From NCBI RefSeq assembly GCF_020783655.1, contig NZ_JAJGQH010000002.1, positions 124,001-188,000 of the forward strand: 64,000 nt of DNA. The letters run 5' to 3'. Source of the DNA: Xanthomonas melonis. Lineage in GTDB: Bacteria > Pseudomonadota > Gammaproteobacteria > Xanthomonadales > Xanthomonadaceae. Positions 32,375 to 43,469 of this stretch are shown in pieces. The notes under the pieces are model-generated. The model was not told where the DNA came from and searched no databases. It saw nothing but the letters and a program-made list of their open reading frames with translations. Made by a program: the position numbers and the translations under genes. Each line of letters begins with the position of its first letter. Within the stretch, counting starts at the first letter, position 1.

Positions 32375-33337
32375 TCACAGCGTCTGCTCCAGCACGCGCC
32401 ACACCAGTTCCTCGAAATCGATTCCCAGCTGGCGCGCCGCCTTGGGCACCAGCGAGTGGCTGGTCATGCCGGGCGCGGTGTTGACCTCGATCAGCTGCAG
32501 GCCGCGCACGCGGTCCCGCATCACGTCCACGCGCCCCCAGCCGCTGCAGCCGGCCGCCTGGAATGCCGCCAGCGCCAGGGCGCCGATCGCGGCCTCCTCC
32601 TCGCCCTGCATGCCGGGGCAGAGGTATTGCGTATCGTCGGCCACGTACTTGGCGTGATAGTCGTACCACTCGCCGGCTGGAACGATGCGGATGGACGGCA
32701 GCGCGATCTCGCCGAGAATGCCGACGGTGTATTCCTCGCCCTGCACCATCTGCTCGACCAGCAATTCGCCCGCATAGGTCCGCGCGAAAGCGATCGCCGG
32801 TGCGAGGTCGGCCTCGGCCAGCACCCGGAACACACCGACGCTGGAGCCTTCCCTGGAGGGTTTGATGAACACCGGCAGGCCCAGTGCCTGCGCGGCCGCA
32901 TGCAGATCGCCGCCCGCGGGCACGCGCACGAATTCCGGGGTGGGCAATCCGGCGGCGCTCCAGACCTGCTTGGTACGCACCTTGTCCAGGGTCAACGCGG
33001 AGCCGAGCACGCCCGCACCGGTGAACGGCACCTGCAGCGCGCACAGCAGTCCCTGCAGCACGCCATTTTCGCCGTCGCCGCCGTGGAGGATGTTGAACAC
33101 GCGATCGACCGTGCCCGCATCGATCGCCGCCAGCAACGCGGGAATGCCATCGACCGGCTGCGCATCGACACCGCGCGCGCGCAGCGCTTCCAGCACGTTG
33201 CTACCGGAATTCAACGAGACCTCGCGCTCTGACGAAGTACCGCCAAGCAGCACGGCGACGCGACCGAACACCGCCGGATCGCTGGTGCGTTGAGTAGCGG
33301 GACCCGGGACCCGGGTCCCGTTAGAAGGCGCGCTCAC
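32375..33337 (-). CDS. ddl: D-alanine--D-alanine ligase with repeat-derived N-terminus
   Basis: 320 residues from ATG 33337, whose ATGA overlaps the murC stop. The cytoplasmic ATP-grasp enzyme joins two D-alanines for the peptidoglycan pentapeptide. Signatures: [19 protein letters not shown] near the N-terminus, the ATP-grasp strand [19 protein letters not shown], and the metal/active-site part [19 protein letters not shown]. The first ~24 residues ([20 protein letters not shown]) include translation of a GGGACCC heptamer patch at 33298-33321 and are longer than the usual N-terminus. Orthologues are also called ddlB in dcw clusters. Confidence 0.96.
   Translation of the reverse strand: MSAPSNGTRVPGPATQRTSDPAVFGRVAVLLGGTSSEREVSLNSGSNVLEALRARGVDAQPVDGIPALLAAIDAGTVDRVFNILHGGDGENGVLQGLLCALQVPFTGAGVLGSALTLDKVRTKQVWSAAGLPTPEFVRVPAGGDLHAAAQALGLPVFIKPSREGSSVGVFRVLAEADLAPAIAFARTYAGELLVEQMVQGEEYTVGILGEIALPSIRIVPAGEWYDYHAKYVADDTQYLCPGMQGEEEAAIGALALAAFQAAGCSGWGRVDVMRDRVRGLQLIEVNTAPGMTSHSLVPKAARQLGIDFEELVWRVLEQTL
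33298..33321. repeat. GGGACCC/GGGTCCC heptamer patch within the ddl 5' end
   Basis: GCGGGACCCGGGACCCGGGT and a few further bases form a short array turning directly into its inverted copy, without a spacer. It is translated as GTRVPGPA near the Ddl N-terminus. Confidence 0.8.
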
Positions 33338-34767
33338 GCCTCACCCCCGACGAATCCATTGGCGATGATGTGCTGAGCCACATGGCCGATATCGCCGGCG
33401 CCCATCATCAGCAGCAGGTCACCGTCCTGCAGCACGTCCGGCAACACTTCGGCCAGGCCGGCGATCTGCCCCACGACCACCGGTTCGCTGCGGCCGCGTG
33501 CACGGATGGCGCGCGCCAGGGCGCGCGAATCGGCGCCCGGGATCGGCGCTTCGCCGGCGGGATAGACTTCGCTCAACACCAGCGCGTCCACCGTACTGAG
33601 GACGGCGGCAAAGGCGTCGAACTGATCGCGGGTGCGGCTGTAGCGGTGCGGCTGGAAGGCCACCACCAGACGCCGGTCCGGCCAGCCGCCGCGCGCGGCC
33701 GCGAACACCGCCTCGAGCTCGCGCGGATGGTGGCCGTAATCGTCGACCACCCGCACGCGTGCACCGGCGCTGGTGGTGACCTCGCCCAGGTCGTTGAAAC
33801 GGCGGCCGATGCCGGCGAAGTTTTCCAGTGCCCGTGCGATGGTCTCCGGCGCGACGCCGAGCTGCCAGCCGATGGCGGCCGCCGCCAATGCATTGAGCAC
33901 GTTGTGACGGCCCGGCAGGGCCAGCGTCACCGGCGTGGTGGTGCCCTCGGGCAGGCGCAGGGTGAAGCGCATGCGCGGGCCGTCCTGCACCACGTCCTCG
34001 GCGCGCACGTCGGCGGTTTCGCTGATGCCGTAGGTCATCACATGCCGCGGCGTCTTGCCGGCCAGGGCTGCGACTTCCGGATCGTCGATGCACAGCACCG
34101 CCAGCCCGTAGAACGGCAGCCGCTGCAGGAATTCGGCAAATGCCGCCTGCACGCGGGCGAAATCGTTACCGTAGTTCTCCAGATGGTCGGCATCGATATT
34201 GGTGATCACCGCCATCAGGGGATTCAGGCGCAGGAAGCTGCCATCGCTCTCGTCGGCTTCGGCCACCAGCCACTGGCCGCCACCCAACTTGGCGTTGGCA
34301 CCGGCCGCCAGCAACTGCCCGCCGATGACGAAGGTCGGATCCAGCCCACCCTCGCTCAGCACCGCAGCGGCCAGGCTGGTGGTGGTGGTCTTGCCATGCG
34401 TGCCGGCCACGGCGATGCCGCGACGGAAACGCATCAGTTCGGCCAGCATCGCCGCGCGCGGCATGATCGGAATGCGCTGGCTGCGCGCCTCCATCAGTTC
34501 GGGGTTGTCTTCACGGATCGCGCTGGACACCACCACGCAGTCGGTGCCGAGCACGTTGGCGGCCGAGTGCCCGCGCATCACGCGCGCGCCGAGCTTGGCC
34601 AGCCGGCGGGTGGCCGCGTTATCGGCATTGTCCGAGCCGGAGACTTCATAGCCCAGCGTCAGCATCACCTCGGCGATGCCGCTCATGCCGGTGCCGCCGA
34701 TGCCGACGAAATGCACACGCGGAAACGCCCGCACCAGATCGCCGCTGTCCTGCAGACGGCGGATCAC
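33334..34767 (-). CDS. murC: UDP-N-acetylmuramate--L-alanine ligase
   Basis: 477 residues from ATG 34767, overlapping murG by ATGA. It adds L-alanine to UDP-MurNAc, the first amino acid of the stem peptide. The N-terminal Rossmann-like part has [21 protein letters not shown], the ATP site [18 protein letters not shown], then [15 protein letters not shown] acidic residues ([12 protein letters not shown]) and the C-terminal domain with [20 protein letters not shown] and [20 protein letters not shown]. All signatures of the Mur ligase family are intact. Cytoplasmic. Confidence 0.98.
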   Translation of the reverse strand: MIRRLQDSGDLVRAFPRVHFVGIGGTGMSGIAEVMLTLGYEVSGSDNADNAATRRLAKLGARVMRGHSAANVLGTDCVVVSSAIREDNPELMEARSQRIPIMPRAAMLAELMRFRRGIAVAGTHGKTTTTSLAAAVLSEGGLDPTFVIGGQLLAAGANAKLGGGQWLVAEADESDGSFLRLNPLMAVITNIDADHLENYGNDFARVQAAFAEFLQRLPFYGLAVLCIDDPEVAALAGKTPRHVMTYGISETADVRAEDVVQDGPRMRFTLRLPEGTTTPVTLALPGRHNVLNALAAAAIGWQLGVAPETIARALENFAGIGRRFNDLGEVTTSAGARVRVVDDYGHHPRELEAVFAAARGGWPDRRLVVAFQPHRYSRTRDQFDAFAAVLSTVDALVLSEVYPAGEAPIPGADSRALARAIRARGRSEPVVVGQIAGLAEVLPDVLQDGDLLLMMGAGDIGHVAQHIIANGFVGGEA

Positions 34768-36041
34768 TGGGCACCTCCGGCGGAGGTGCCGGAACCCGGG
34801 ACCCGGGACCCGGTACCCGGGAGAAGCGAAGCGGCACTGCGCACCTGCCCGCCAAAATCGTCTGCATGCATTTTTTTCTGCTCTTGCTGTTGCTTGTTTG
34901 CTTTCCGGGTCCCGGGTCCCGGGTCCCGAGTCCCGGCTTCTTCCAGAATGATGTCGGCAATGCGCTCGGCGGCGTCGGGCTTGGCCAGACGGCGTGCGGC
35001 CTGCGCCATCGACAGGCGACGCGCGGGGTCGGCGAGCAGGGTCTGCAGAGTCTGTTGCAGGCGCAGCGCGAGCGAGTCGTCCTGCTTGAGCAGCACGGCC
35101 GCGTCAGCGCCGACCAGGTATTCGGCATTGCGGGTCTGATGGTCGTCGACGGCGGCGGCGAACGGCACCAGCACGCTGCCGACGCCGGCGGCGCATAGTT
35201 CGGCCAGCGTGGATGCACCTGCGCGGCACACCACCAGATCGGCCCAGGCATAGGCAGCGGCCATGTCGGCAATGAAAGGTTCGACGCTGGCGTCGACACC
35301 GGCCTGCGCGTACGCCGCATCGGCTTCGGCACGCAGCTTCTCGCCGCACTGGTGGCGCACCTGCACCTGCGGGTGTCCGAGCGCGGCCAGCGCTGCCGGC
35401 ACCGCCTGATTCAGAACGCGCGCGCCCTGGCTGCCGCCCAGCACCAGGACGCGCATCGGGCCGCCACGACCGACCAGGCGCATTGCCGGATCCGGCAATG
35501 CCGCGATTTCCGCGCGCACCGGGTTGCCCACGGCCTCTTCGCCCGCAAAGCTGCCGGGAAAGCCGGTCAGCACGCGGCGCGCAAACCGCGACAACACCTT
35601 GTTGGTCATGCCGGGCGCGCGGTTCTGTTCGTGCACCAGCAATGGCACGCCCAGCAGCCGTGCGGCCAGTCCACCCGGGCCGGCCGCGAAGCCCCCGAAG
35701 CTGACCACCGCACGCGGCTGGCGCTTGCGCAGCACGAATCCGGCGGCGCGCACCGCACGCATCACCCGCACCGGCGCACCGAGCAGCTTCACCACGCCTT
35801 TGCCGCGCAACCCGCTGATGGCCAGCGTGTCGATGGCGATCTCGTGCTGCGGCACCAGCCGCGTTTCCATCGCACCGTCGGCACCCAACCAGGTCACCGG
35901 CACACCGCGTGCGCGCAGCACCTTGGCCACCGCCAGGCCCGGGAAGATATGCCCGCCGGTGCCGCCGGCCAGAATCATCACCGGTCGACTCTGCGCACCT
36001 GCATGTGCGGGCTGTTGCGGGACATTCGCATGAACGCTCAT
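34764..36041 (-). CDS. murG: UDP-GlcNAc transferase MurG with repeat-derived C-terminus
   Basis: 425 residues from ATG 36041, overlapping ftsW by ATGA. The peripheral membrane glycosyltransferase turns lipid I into lipid II. Conserved parts: [20 protein letters not shown] (N-terminal glycine loop), [60 protein letters not shown] and [20 protein letters not shown]. The enzyme core ends near residue 370 ([11 protein letters not shown]). Residues 371-425 ([20 protein letters not shown] and on to GSRVPGSG) are translation of a GGGACCC element at 34790-34942, making it longer than the ~355 residues of E. coli MurG. Confidence 0.95.
   Translation of the reverse strand: MSVHANVPQQPAHAGAQSRPVMILAGGTGGHIFPGLAVAKVLRARGVPVTWLGADGAMETRLVPQHEIAIDTLAISGLRGKGVVKLLGAPVRVMRAVRAAGFVLRKRQPRAVVSFGGFAAGPGGLAARLLGVPLLVHEQNRAPGMTNKVLSRFARRVLTGFPGSFAGEEAVGNPVRAEIAALPDPAMRLVGRGGPMRVLVLGGSQGARVLNQAVPAALAALGHPQVQVRHQCGEKLRAEADAAYAQAGVDASVEPFIADMAAAYAWADLVVCRAGASTLAELCAAGVGSVLVPFAAAVDDHQTRNAEYLVGADAAVLLKQDDSLALRLQQTLQTLLADPARRLSMAQAARRLAKPDAAERIADIILEEAGTRDPGPGTRKANKQQQEQKKMHADDFGGQVRSAASLLPGTGSRVPGSGTSAGGAQ
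34790..34942. repeat. GGGACCC heptamer repeat element inside the murG 3' end
   Basis: The left arm CCGGAACCCGGGACCCGGGA and on (34790-34824) and the right arm TCCGGGTCCCGGGTCCCGGG and on (34903-34942) flank a spacer that contains CTGCTCTTGCTGTTGCTTG. It is translated as the last ~55 residues of MurG. Confidence 0.88.
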
Positions 36042-37405
36042 GCCATCCTCCCGAATGTCGGCTCGACGCGCGGCTGCATGCGGCTGGTACCGCGCAGGAT
36101 CGCCGACGCCGGCGCAACCGGCACCGCTGTCGCGGGGGCGGCAGAAGCGACGGTCTCGCGTTGCGGTGCACGCGGTGGCGGTGTGTAGGCCGGTGGCACC
36201 GACGCGGCCACCGGCTCGGCAGGCTCCGCCGACGGTGCGGCCGCGCCCTGCGGCGACAGCTTGCTGCGCAGGCGCTCGGCGCGATCGGCCTCATAGGACA
36301 CCCGCAGCAGCACGCCCATCGCCAGGCAGGTCATCAGCACCGAAGAGCCGCCCGATGAAATCAGCGGCAGGGTCAGGCCCTTGGTCGGCAGAATCCCCAG
36401 GTTCACGCCGATCGACACGAAGCTCTGCATCGCCACCCACAAGCCGATGCCGAAGGCGATGTAACCGGAGAAGTGGCGCTTCATTTCCACACAGCGCATG
36501 CCCAGCCAGAACGCGCGCCCCACCAGCAGCGCGTAGAGCGCGATCACGCCGCAGACGCCCACGAAGCCCAGCTCCTCGGCAATCACCGAAAAGATGAAGT
36601 CGGTATGCGACTCGGGCAGATAGTTGAGCTTCTGCACCGATGCGCCCAGGCCCACGCCGGTCCACTGGCCGCGGCCGATGGCCATCAAAGCGTTGGACAA
36701 CTGATAGCCCGAGCCCAGCTGATCCACCCACGGGTCCATGAAGGAGGTCACGCGCCGCATGCGGTACGGCTCGAAGATCACCAGGGCCACCAGGCCGGGC
36801 AGCAGCAACAGGATCGGCAGGATGATGCGTCCGATCGGCGCCCCGCCCAGCACCAGCATGCAGGCGGTCACGCTCAGCAGCAGCATCGAGGAGCCGAAGT
36901 CCGGCTGCAACAGCAACAGGCCCACCAGGAAACCGACCACGAACACCGGCTTGAGCATCGCCTGCCAGGTCGCGTTGACCTCGTCGCGGAAACGCACCAG
37001 GTAGCTGGCCAGCCAGATGATGTAGAACACCTTGACCGCTTCGACCACCTGGAACCGCGACACGCCCAGGTTGATCCAACGCTTGGCGCCGTTGACGGTG
37101 CTGCCCAGGCCGGGCACGAACACCACCACGAGCATCAGGAAACAGGCCAGCAGCAGCATCTGGTTGTGCTGTTCGATGGTCTTGAGCTCGGCACGCATGG
37201 CCCAGAACGCGAGACCGATGCCACCGCCCAGGAACAGCAGGTGGCGGGTCAGGTAATAGAACGGGCTGGCTTCCAGTTCGATCGAGCTGGAAGCCACCAT
37301 CACCACGCCCAGCGAGGCGAGCGTGACGGCGGCCCCGAGCAGCCACGGGTCGTAGCGGCCGCCGATGGCGTCCAGTCGCGTTGCCTGGCGGGACATGTCG
37401 TTCAT
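36038..37405 (-). CDS. ftsW: Lipid II polymerase / cell division protein FtsW
   Basis: 455 residues from ATG 37405, which overlaps the mraY stop by one base (TGATG). FtsW is a SEDS-family glycosyltransferase that polymerises septal peptidoglycan with FtsI. About ten membrane segments are visible, beginning at [20 protein letters not shown]. Conserved SEDS parts: [19 protein letters not shown]-type ([14 protein letters not shown]), [20 protein letters not shown] with the catalytic-loop region, and [19 protein letters not shown]. The C-terminal ~65 residues are a Pro/Ala-rich cytoplasmic tail. The same frame is open upstream across mraY, but that part is an antiphase shadow of mraY. Confidence 0.97.
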   Translation of the reverse strand: MNDMSRQATRLDAIGGRYDPWLLGAAVTLASLGVVMVASSSIELEASPFYYLTRHLLFLGGGIGLAFWAMRAELKTIEQHNQMLLLACFLMLVVVFVPGLGSTVNGAKRWINLGVSRFQVVEAVKVFYIIWLASYLVRFRDEVNATWQAMLKPVFVVGFLVGLLLLQPDFGSSMLLLSVTACMLVLGGAPIGRIILPILLLLPGLVALVIFEPYRMRRVTSFMDPWVDQLGSGYQLSNALMAIGRGQWTGVGLGASVQKLNYLPESHTDFIFSVIAEELGFVGVCGVIALYALLVGRAFWLGMRCVEMKRHFSGYIAFGIGLWVAMQSFVSIGVNLGILPTKGLTLPLISSGGSSVLMTCLAMGVLLRVSYEADRAERLRSKLSPQGAAAPSAEPAEPVAASVPPAYTPPPRAPQRETVASAAPATAVPVAPASAILRGTSRMQPRVEPTFGRMA

Positions 37406-38490
37406 CAGCGCACCTTCAACGTGGCCAGGCCGATCAGCACCAGCACCACCGAAATGATCCAGAAGCGCACGATCACGCGCGGCTCCGGCCAACCCTTGAG
37501 TTCGAAGTGGTGGTGGATCGGCGCCATGCGGAACACGCGCTTGCCGGTCAGCTTGAAGCTGGCCACCTGGATCATCACCGACAGCGTTTCGATCACGAAC
37601 ACGCCGCCCATGATCACCAGCACCATTTCCTGGCGCACGATCACCGCGATGGTGCCCAGCACCGCGCCCAACGACAGCGCGCCGATGTCGCCCATGAACA
37701 CCATCGCCGGGTAGGTGTTGAACCACAGAAAGCCCAGCCCTGCCCCGGCGATCGCCGAGCAGATGATGATCAGCTCGCCGGCCCCGGGAATCAGCGGGAT
37801 CTTCAGGTATTCGGCAAACACCACGTTGCCCGACGCGTAGGCGAACACGCCCAGCGCGCAGGCCACCAGCACGGTGGGCATGATCGCCAGGCCATCCAGG
37901 CCATCGGTGAGATTGACTGCATTGGAGAAGCCCACGATCCAGAAGTAGGCGATCACCACGAAGCTCACGCCCGCCAGCGGCAGTGCGATCGATTTGAACA
38001 TCGGGATGTAGAAGGTGATCGCGGCCGGTACGTCGGCGGTGTAGTACAGGAACAGACCGGCGGCCAGGCCGAAGATCGACTGCAACAGATACTTCCAGCG
38101 CGACTTCAGCCCGTTGGGATCGCGTTTGACGATCTTGATCCAGTCGTCGTACCAGCCGATCGCGCCGAAGCAGATCATCACCGCCAGCACCAGCCACACA
38201 TAGCGGTTGCGCAGGTCGCCCCACAGCAGGACCGACAGGGTGACGGTCAGCAGGATCAGCGAGCCGCCCATGGTCGGCGTGCCGGCCTTGGAGAAATGCG
38301 TCTGCGGGCCGTCCTGCCGGATCGGCTGACCGCCCTTGAACTGCGCCAGCTTGCGGATCACCGCAGGGCCCATCCACAACGACAGGAACAGCGCGGTCAG
38401 CGCGGCCAGGATGCCGCGGAAGGTCAGATAGTTGAACAGCCCGAACAGGCTCTCCAGTTGCTGCAGCCAGCGCGCCAACTCAAGCAGCAT
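37405..38490 (-). CDS. mraY: Phospho-N-acetylmuramoyl-pentapeptide transferase
   Basis: 361 residues from ATG 38490, chosen because GGAGG lies nine bases upstream and E. coli MraY has 360; an ATG three codons earlier (38499) has GGAGG directly against it. The integral membrane enzyme transfers phospho-MurNAc-pentapeptide to undecaprenyl phosphate, forming lipid I. Ten membrane segments; conserved parts [40 protein letters not shown] with the Mg-binding aspartates, and [20 protein letters not shown]. The start overlaps the murF stop by 11 bases. murD, which often follows mraY, is absent here. Confidence 0.97.
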   Translation of the reverse strand: MLLELARWLQQLESLFGLFNYLTFRGILAALTALFLSLWMGPAVIRKLAQFKGGQPIRQDGPQTHFSKAGTPTMGGSLILLTVTLSVLLWGDLRNRYVWLVLAVMICFGAIGWYDDWIKIVKRDPNGLKSRWKYLLQSIFGLAAGLFLYYTADVPAAITFYIPMFKSIALPLAGVSFVVIAYFWIVGFSNAVNLTDGLDGLAIMPTVLVACALGVFAYASGNVVFAEYLKIPLIPGAGELIIICSAIAGAGLGFLWFNTYPAMVFMGDIGALSLGAVLGTIAVIVRQEMVLVIMGGVFVIETLSVMIQVASFKLTGKRVFRMAPIHHHFELKGWPEPRVIVRFWIISVVLVLIGLATLKVR

Positions 38491-40120
38491 GGGAGGCATC
38501 CTCCGCAGCTGCGAGCAACGCGGCCACGATGCGATCCATGGCGCTGCCGCGGGAGCCCTTGATCAGCAGGGTGATGGGGCCGGAAGCCGTGAAGCCGGGA
38601 CCCGGGACCCGGGACCCGGGACCCGTAAGAGCAGCTGCGGATTGCGATGGGTGTTGTTGAATCAAAGCGTGTTCCTGCATGTTGCCCGATGCCTGCTGTT
38701 GCTTCTCCCCGGGTCCCGGGTCCCGGCTCCCGGCTGCTGATTGCTGTTGCTTCTCCCCGGTCCCGGGTCCCGGGTCCCGGGTCCCGGCTTCATCAGTCCC
38801 GGCTTCATCAGTCCCGGCTTCCAAAAGATCCGCCTGCAAGGCAGCCGCCAGCTCCGCATGGGTGGCGAAGACGCGCCCACCTTCGCCGAATGCCTGCGCC
38901 GCTGCGGCGCTGAGTTCGCCCAGCGCGTAGAGCCGCTGCAGCTTGGCCGCGCGTGCGCGTCGTCCGGCGGCGGCGTGCAAGGCAGCGCCTTCCGGGCCGA
39001 GTTCGCGCATGTCGCCCAGCACCAACCAGCCTTCGCCAGGGGCGGCAGCCAATGCATCGATGGCGGCATCCAGCGACCCGGGATTGGCGTTGTAACTGTC
39101 GTCGATCAACATTGCCCCGCCGGGCAGGCGGTGGGCGATCTGGCGGCCGGCCACCGGGCGCGCCTGTGCCAGGCCGGCGGCGATCACCGGCAAGGCGATG
39201 CCCGCGCCCAGCGCCAGCCCGGTGGCGGCCAGCGCATTGAGCACGTTGTGGCGACCCGGCAGCGGCAGCGCGATCTGCGCCTGGCCTTGCGGCGTCACCA
39301 GGGTGAAGTGCGCGCCGTCGGCGTGCAGCCGCAGCCCACGCGCGGTGATCTCGGCGCTGGCCTGCAGGCCGAACCGCAGCACGCGGCGGCCCTGCACCGG
39401 CTGCGCCAGCAACTGCTGCTCGAACCAGGCTCCGAAGGCGTCGTCGGCATTGATCACCGCCACGCCATCGGCCGGCAACGCGGCATAGATGGCGCCCTTG
39501 GTCTGCGCAACACCGAGCAGGCTGCCCAGGCGCTCCAGATGCGCCGGCGCGATGTTGTTGACCAGCGCCACGTGCGGCCGCGCGATATCGGTGAGATAGG
39601 CGATATCGCCGGGCTTGCCGGCACCCATCTCGTACACCGCAAAGTCCGCATCGTCCGGCGCGGCGATCACCGCCAGCGGCAGACCGATCTCGTTGTTGCG
39701 GTTGCCCGGCGTGGCATAGACGGTGGTGCCGTCCACACGCCCGGCCTCGGTCAGGATGGCCAGCAGCAGCGCCTTGACGCTGGTCTTGCCGTTGGAGCCG
39801 GTCAGCGCGAGCACGCGGGTGGCGCGGTCGCGCTGCAGGCCGGCGGCAATGCGCGCCAGGGCCAGTTCGGTGTCGTCCACCACGACCTGCGGCACGCCGA
39901 GCGTGGGCAGCAGGCGCTCGACCAGCACGCCGCTGGCACCGCGCGCCACCGCGTCGGCGGCGAAGTCGTGCCCGTCGAACCGTTCGCCGCGCAGGGCCAC
40001 ATACAGGCTGCCACTGCCGAGCGTGCGGGTGTCGTTGCCGACCGCATCGATCATGGTGTCGTCGCCATGCAGTTCGCCACCGGCGAAATGCGCGATCAGC
40101 GACAGCGGGGTGCGCTTCAT
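38480..40120 (-). CDS. murF: UDP-MurNAc-tripeptide--D-Ala-D-Ala ligase with an internal repeat insertion
   Basis: 546 residues from ATG 40120, overlapping murE by ATGA; E. coli MurF has 452. It adds D-Ala-D-Ala to UDP-MurNAc-tripeptide. The ATP site [16 protein letters not shown] is at ~105-120; other parts are [34 protein letters not shown] and [20 protein letters not shown]. Residues ~437-514 are a non-family insert made of heptamer-repeat translation ([24 protein letters not shown]) and QQQ-containing spacers. Family sequence resumes afterwards ([20 protein letters not shown]). The insert is in frame and sits in the C-terminal domain before its last strand. The gene is otherwise intact and the cluster essential, so the enzyme is presumably active. 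Confidence 0.95.
   Translation of the reverse strand: MKRTPLSLIAHFAGGELHGDDTMIDAVGNDTRTLGSGSLYVALRGERFDGHDFAADAVARGASGVLVERLLPTLGVPQVVVDDTELALARIAAGLQRDRATRVLALTGSNGKTSVKALLLAILTEAGRVDGTTVYATPGNRNNEIGLPLAVIAAPDDADFAVYEMGAGKPGDIAYLTDIARPHVALVNNIAPAHLERLGSLLGVAQTKGAIYAALPADGVAVINADDAFGAWFEQQLLAQPVQGRRVLRFGLQASAEITARGLRLHADGAHFTLVTPQGQAQIALPLPGRHNVLNALAATGLALGAGIALPVIAAGLAQARPVAGRQIAHRLPGGAMLIDDSYNANPGSLDAAIDALAAAPGEGWLVLGDMRELGPEGAALHAAAGRRARAAKLQRLYALGELSAAAAQAFGEGGRVFATHAELAAALQADLLEAGTDEAGTDEAGTRDPGPGTGEKQQQSAAGSRDPGPGEKQQQASGNMQEHALIQQHPSQSAAALTGPGSRVPGPGFTASGPITLLIKGSRGSAMDRIVAALLAAAEDASHAA
38579..38822. repeat. Compound GGGACCC heptamer element inserted in murF
   Basis: Three heptamer blocks: GGGACCC-type at ~38588-38626, complementary GGGTCCC-type at ~38707-38737, and a longer GGGTCCC block at ~38756-38790. 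The last runs into a TCCCGGCTTCATCAG triplicate to 38822. Spacers contain GTTGTTG and TGCTGTTGCTTCTCC. It is in frame with murF and encodes the ~78 inserted residues. Confidence 0.88.
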
Positions 40121-41604
40121 GCGCGCACTCCCAGCCCGGTGCGCGGCAGCAAGGCCTGCGCTGCCACCGCCGCATCGTCGAAGGGATGCTGCACGCCGGC
40201 CACTTCCTGGTACGGCTCGTGGCCCTTGCCGGCGATCAGCACGATGTCCGAGGCGCTGGCCATGCCGATGGCCTGGTAGATGGCCGCGGCGCGGTCGCGC
40301 TGCACGAGGGCCGCATCCGGGCGCGCGAAGCCGCGCAGGATGTCGGCGACGATCGCATCGCCGTCCTCGCCCCGCGGGTTGTCGTCGGTGACGATCGCCA
40401 CGTCGGCATTGACCTCGGCAATGGCCGCCATCTGCGGGCGCTTGCCGGTGTCGCGTTCGCCGCCGCAACCGAACACGCAGATCAGCCGATCCTGCGCATG
40501 CGAACGCAGGCTGCTCAGCGCCTGCTCCAGCGCATCGGGCGTGTGCGCGTAGTCGACCACCACCAGCGGCGCACCGTGCGCGCCGCCAAGGCGATTCATG
40601 CGGCCATGGATCGGCTGCAGCTGGCCCAGCACGGTGGCGATCTGCGCAGGCGCGATGTCCATCGCATGCAAGGCGCCGGCCACTGCCAGCAGATTGTCCA
40701 CGTTGAAGCGGCCCAGCAACGGCGAATGCACCGGATGCACTTCGCCCTGGATATTCAGTGCGAAATTGATGCCATGATGGTCCAGCTGCAGGGCCTGCGC
40801 GCTGACGCTGGCGCCGGCCTGCGCGCGCGAGCTCACGCCGATCGCGCGCAGCGCGGGGTCGAGCGCGGCGAACAGCGTGCGGCCGAATGCATCGTCAAGA
40901 TTCACCACGGCCGCTTCCAAGCCGGCACGGGAGAACAGCTTGGCCTTGGCGGCGCCGTACTGCGCCATGTCGCCGTGGTAATCAAGATGGTCGCGGGTGA
41001 GATTGGTGAACACCGCCACGTCGAAATGCACCGCATCCACGCGGCCCTGATCGAGCGCATGCGAGCTGACTTCCATCGCCACTGCCTGCGCGCCGTCATC
41101 GCGCAGCTGCGCCAGCAGCGCATGCGTAGGCAATACCAGCGGCGTGGTGAATCCGGTCGGCACGGCCGCGCCGTACAGGCCCACGCCCAGCGTGCCGAGC
41201 GTACCGGTGGGCGTGCCCAGCAAGCTCAGCGCCTGTGCCAGCAGTTGCACGGTGGAGGTCTTGCCGTTGGTCCCGGTGACGCCGACCATGCGCAGCGCGC
41301 GCGACGGGTGACCATGGAACAGGTCTGCCATCTGGCCAAGCCGTGCGCGCAGGCCGGGCACCGCGATCGCATCGGTGGGCGCCGGCAGCTCGGCGGGTGC
41401 AGGCGGCTCGAACAACACTGCCGCAGCGCCATTGGCACGTGCCTGTTCGACAAAGCCCAGACCATGCGCACCGAAACCGGCGATCGCCACGAAGGCATCG
41501 CCCGGGCGCACCGCACGGCTGTCCATCACCAGGCCGGACACCTGCACGTCGTGCGTCAACGCCACGTCCGGCAGCAACTGCGAGAGCGCCATGACGCGGC
41601 TCAC
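40117..41604 (-). CDS. murE: UDP-MurNAc-L-alanyl-glutamate--2,6-diaminopimelate ligase
   Basis: 495 residues from GTG 41604, giving [14 protein letters not shown] and a 4-base GTGA overlap with the ftsI stop; ATG 41592 is the alternative. It adds meso-diaminopimelate to the UDP-MurNAc dipeptide in the cytoplasm. ATP site [53 protein letters not shown], and [11 protein letters not shown], whose DNPR motif marks diaminopimelate rather than lysine specificity. In Xanthomonas the substrate is reported to come from the MurD2/MurL route, encoded elsewhere. Confidence 0.97.
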   Translation of the reverse strand: MSRVMALSQLLPDVALTHDVQVSGLVMDSRAVRPGDAFVAIAGFGAHGLGFVEQARANGAAAVLFEPPAPAELPAPTDAIAVPGLRARLGQMADLFHGHPSRALRMVGVTGTNGKTSTVQLLAQALSLLGTPTGTLGTLGVGLYGAAVPTGFTTPLVLPTHALLAQLRDDGAQAVAMEVSSHALDQGRVDAVHFDVAVFTNLTRDHLDYHGDMAQYGAAKAKLFSRAGLEAAVVNLDDAFGRTLFAALDPALRAIGVSSRAQAGASVSAQALQLDHHGINFALNIQGEVHPVHSPLLGRFNVDNLLAVAGALHAMDIAPAQIATVLGQLQPIHGRMNRLGGAHGAPLVVVDYAHTPDALEQALSSLRSHAQDRLICVFGCGGERDTGKRPQMAAIAEVNADVAIVTDDNPRGEDGDAIVADILRGFARPDAALVQRDRAAAIYQAIGMASASDIVLIAGKGHEPYQEVAGVQHPFDDAAVAAQALLPRTGLGVRA

Positions 41605-43469
41605 TGGCGGCTCTCCTGCAACGGCGCCGGCTGCGCTGGCACGGCGGCCGGCGCAGGTGCCAGTGCGGTCGGGATGCCGGCCGACACTTCGTCCACCGGG
41701 TCCGGCACCAGCGCCGGATCGGGATCGGCCGGTTGCGGCTTGGCGACCGGCTGACCGGTCTTGCCGGCCGCCTGCGCGGCGAGCCACGACTGGATGTCGT
41801 CCGGCGGCACGTCCATCAGCCGCAGCGCACCTTCCATGACCTTGTGGAACACCGGCGCCGACACCAGGCCGCCGTAGTACACCTTGCCCTGCGGATCGTT
41901 GATCACGATGACGGTGGCAAAGCGCGGGCGGCTGGCCGGCACCAGGCCGGCGAACAGCGCGTTGTAGTGGCCGCGCTCGTAGCCGCCGGCGCCGTTCTTG
42001 CGCGCGGTACCGGTCTTGCCGGCCACGTGATAGCCCAGGATCGCCGCGCCCTTGGCGCCGCCCTGGGTGACCACGGTCTCCATCATGTCGATGACTTGGC
42101 GCGCCACTTCCGGCGTGACCACCTGGCGGGTGTCGTTGTGCTGGCCGCGCACGAAGGTCGGCTGGGTCAGCTTGCCGCCATTGCCCAGCGCGGCGTAGGC
42201 CTGCGCGATCTGCAGCGGCGTCACCGACAGGCCGTAGCCGTAGGACATCGTGGTCTTGGAGGGACCGCTCCACTTCTGCGGCTGCAGCACCACGCCGGAC
42301 GATTCACCCGGAAACCCGCTATGCGGCGCACTGCCGTAACCGAAGTCGCGGATCGACTGATAGAAGGTCTGATCCGGCACCTTGGCCGCGATCTTGGCCG
42401 CGCCGATGTTGGAGCTGCGGGTGATCACGCCGGTGACGTTGAGCACGCCGTTGTTGCGCGGCACATCTCGGATGGTGAAGCGCCCCACCGACATGTAGCC
42501 GGGATTGGTGTCGATGACGGTGTCCTTGGTCACCACGCCGGCGGTCAGCGCGGTGGCCACGGTCAGCGGCTTCATCGTCGAACCCGGCTCCACCAGATCG
42601 GTCACCGCACGGTTCCGCCGCGCCGACGGGTTGATGCCGGTGACCGAGTTCGGGTTGTACGTGGGCAGGTTGACCATTGCCAGCACTTCGCCGGTGGCCA
42701 CGTCCATCACCACCATCGAACCGCCGGCCGCGTTGTTGTCGACCAGCGCGTTGCGCAGTTCCTTGTAGGCCAGGAACTGGATGCGACGATCGATGCTCAG
42801 CGTCAGGTCCTTGCCCGGCTGCGCCGGACGCACCAGGTCCACGCTTTCCACGATGGCGCCGCGTGCATCGCGCACCACCTTCTTGGAGCCGGGCTTGCCG
42901 CGCAACCATTCGTCGAAGGCCAGTTCCAGCCCTTCCTGGCCGCGGTCGTCGATATTGGTGAAGCCCAGCACGTGGGCCATCGCCTCGCCCTGCGGATAGA
43001 AGCGACGGAACTCGCGCTGCGAGAACACGCCTGGAATCTTCAGGGCCACGATCGCATGCGCCTTGTCCGGATTGATCCGGCGCTGCAGGTACATGAATTC
43101 CTTGCCGGCCTTCTGCGCCAGCCGGGCGTTCAACTCGTCCAGCGGCTGGCCGAGCGCGGTGGCCAGCTCGGGAATGCGGTCCGGGTTGCGCAGCAGTTCC
43201 TGCGGATTGACCCAGATCGATTCCACCGGTGTGGACACCGCCAGCGGCTCGCCGTTGCGGTCGGTGATCATGCCGCGCGAGGTGGCGATGGGCAGTTCGC
43301 GCAGGTAGCGCGCTTCGCCCTGGCGCTGGTAGAAATCGCGATTGACCAGCTGCACGTAGGCAGCCCGGCCGATCAGGGTGACCGAGCACAGGCCCAGCGC
43401 CACGCCGACCAAGGTGAGTCGGCCGCGCAGGTTGAAATTGCTACGGGGGCGGTTGCGACCAGCCTTCAT
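41601..43469 (-). CDS. ftsI: Septal peptidoglycan transpeptidase FtsI (PBP3)
   Basis: 622 residues from ATG 43469. A single N-terminal membrane anchor ([20 protein letters not shown], ~19-38) precedes the non-catalytic pedestal domain ([20 protein letters not shown]) and the transpeptidase domain. The active-site triads are complete: SxxK in [10 protein letters not shown] (S297-K300), SSN at 352-354 (RSSNIG) and KTGT at 485-488. It cross-links septal peptidoglycan in the periplasm and is the target of several beta-lactams. The start overlaps the stop of a 48-codon repeat ORF by ATGA, and the C-terminal ~65 residues are Pro/Ala-rich. Confidence 0.97.
   Translation of the reverse strand: MKAGRNRPRSNFNLRGRLTLVGVALGLCSVTLIGRAAYVQLVNRDFYQRQGEARYLRELPIATSRGMITDRNGEPLAVSTPVESIWVNPQELLRNPDRIPELATALGQPLDELNARLAQKAGKEFMYLQRRINPDKAHAIVALKIPGVFSQREFRRFYPQGEAMAHVLGFTNIDDRGQEGLELAFDEWLRGKPGSKKVVRDARGAIVESVDLVRPAQPGKDLTLSIDRRIQFLAYKELRNALVDNNAAGGSMVVMDVATGEVLAMVNLPTYNPNSVTGINPSARRNRAVTDLVEPGSTMKPLTVATALTAGVVTKDTVIDTNPGYMSVGRFTIRDVPRNNGVLNVTGVITRSSNIGAAKIAAKVPDQTFYQSIRDFGYGSAPHSGFPGESSGVVLQPQKWSGPSKTTMSYGYGLSVTPLQIAQAYAALGNGGKLTQPTFVRGQHNDTRQVVTPEVARQVIDMMETVVTQGGAKGAAILGYHVAGKTGTARKNGAGGYERGHYNALFAGLVPASRPRFATVIVINDPQGKVYYGGLVSAPVFHKVMEGALRLMDVPPDDIQSWLAAQAAGKTGQPVAKPQPADPDPALVPDPVDEVSAGIPTALAPAPAAVPAQPAPLQESRQ

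Noticed and set aside
36038..38377. Possible 779-residue fusion extending FtsW upstream
   Set aside because: The added N-terminal part is mraY read in the wrong frame. mraY itself is intact and overlaps ftsW by one base.
38579..38822. CRISPR array
   Set aside because: The repeats are contiguous 7-mers with no unique spacers of CRISPR length and there are no cas genes.
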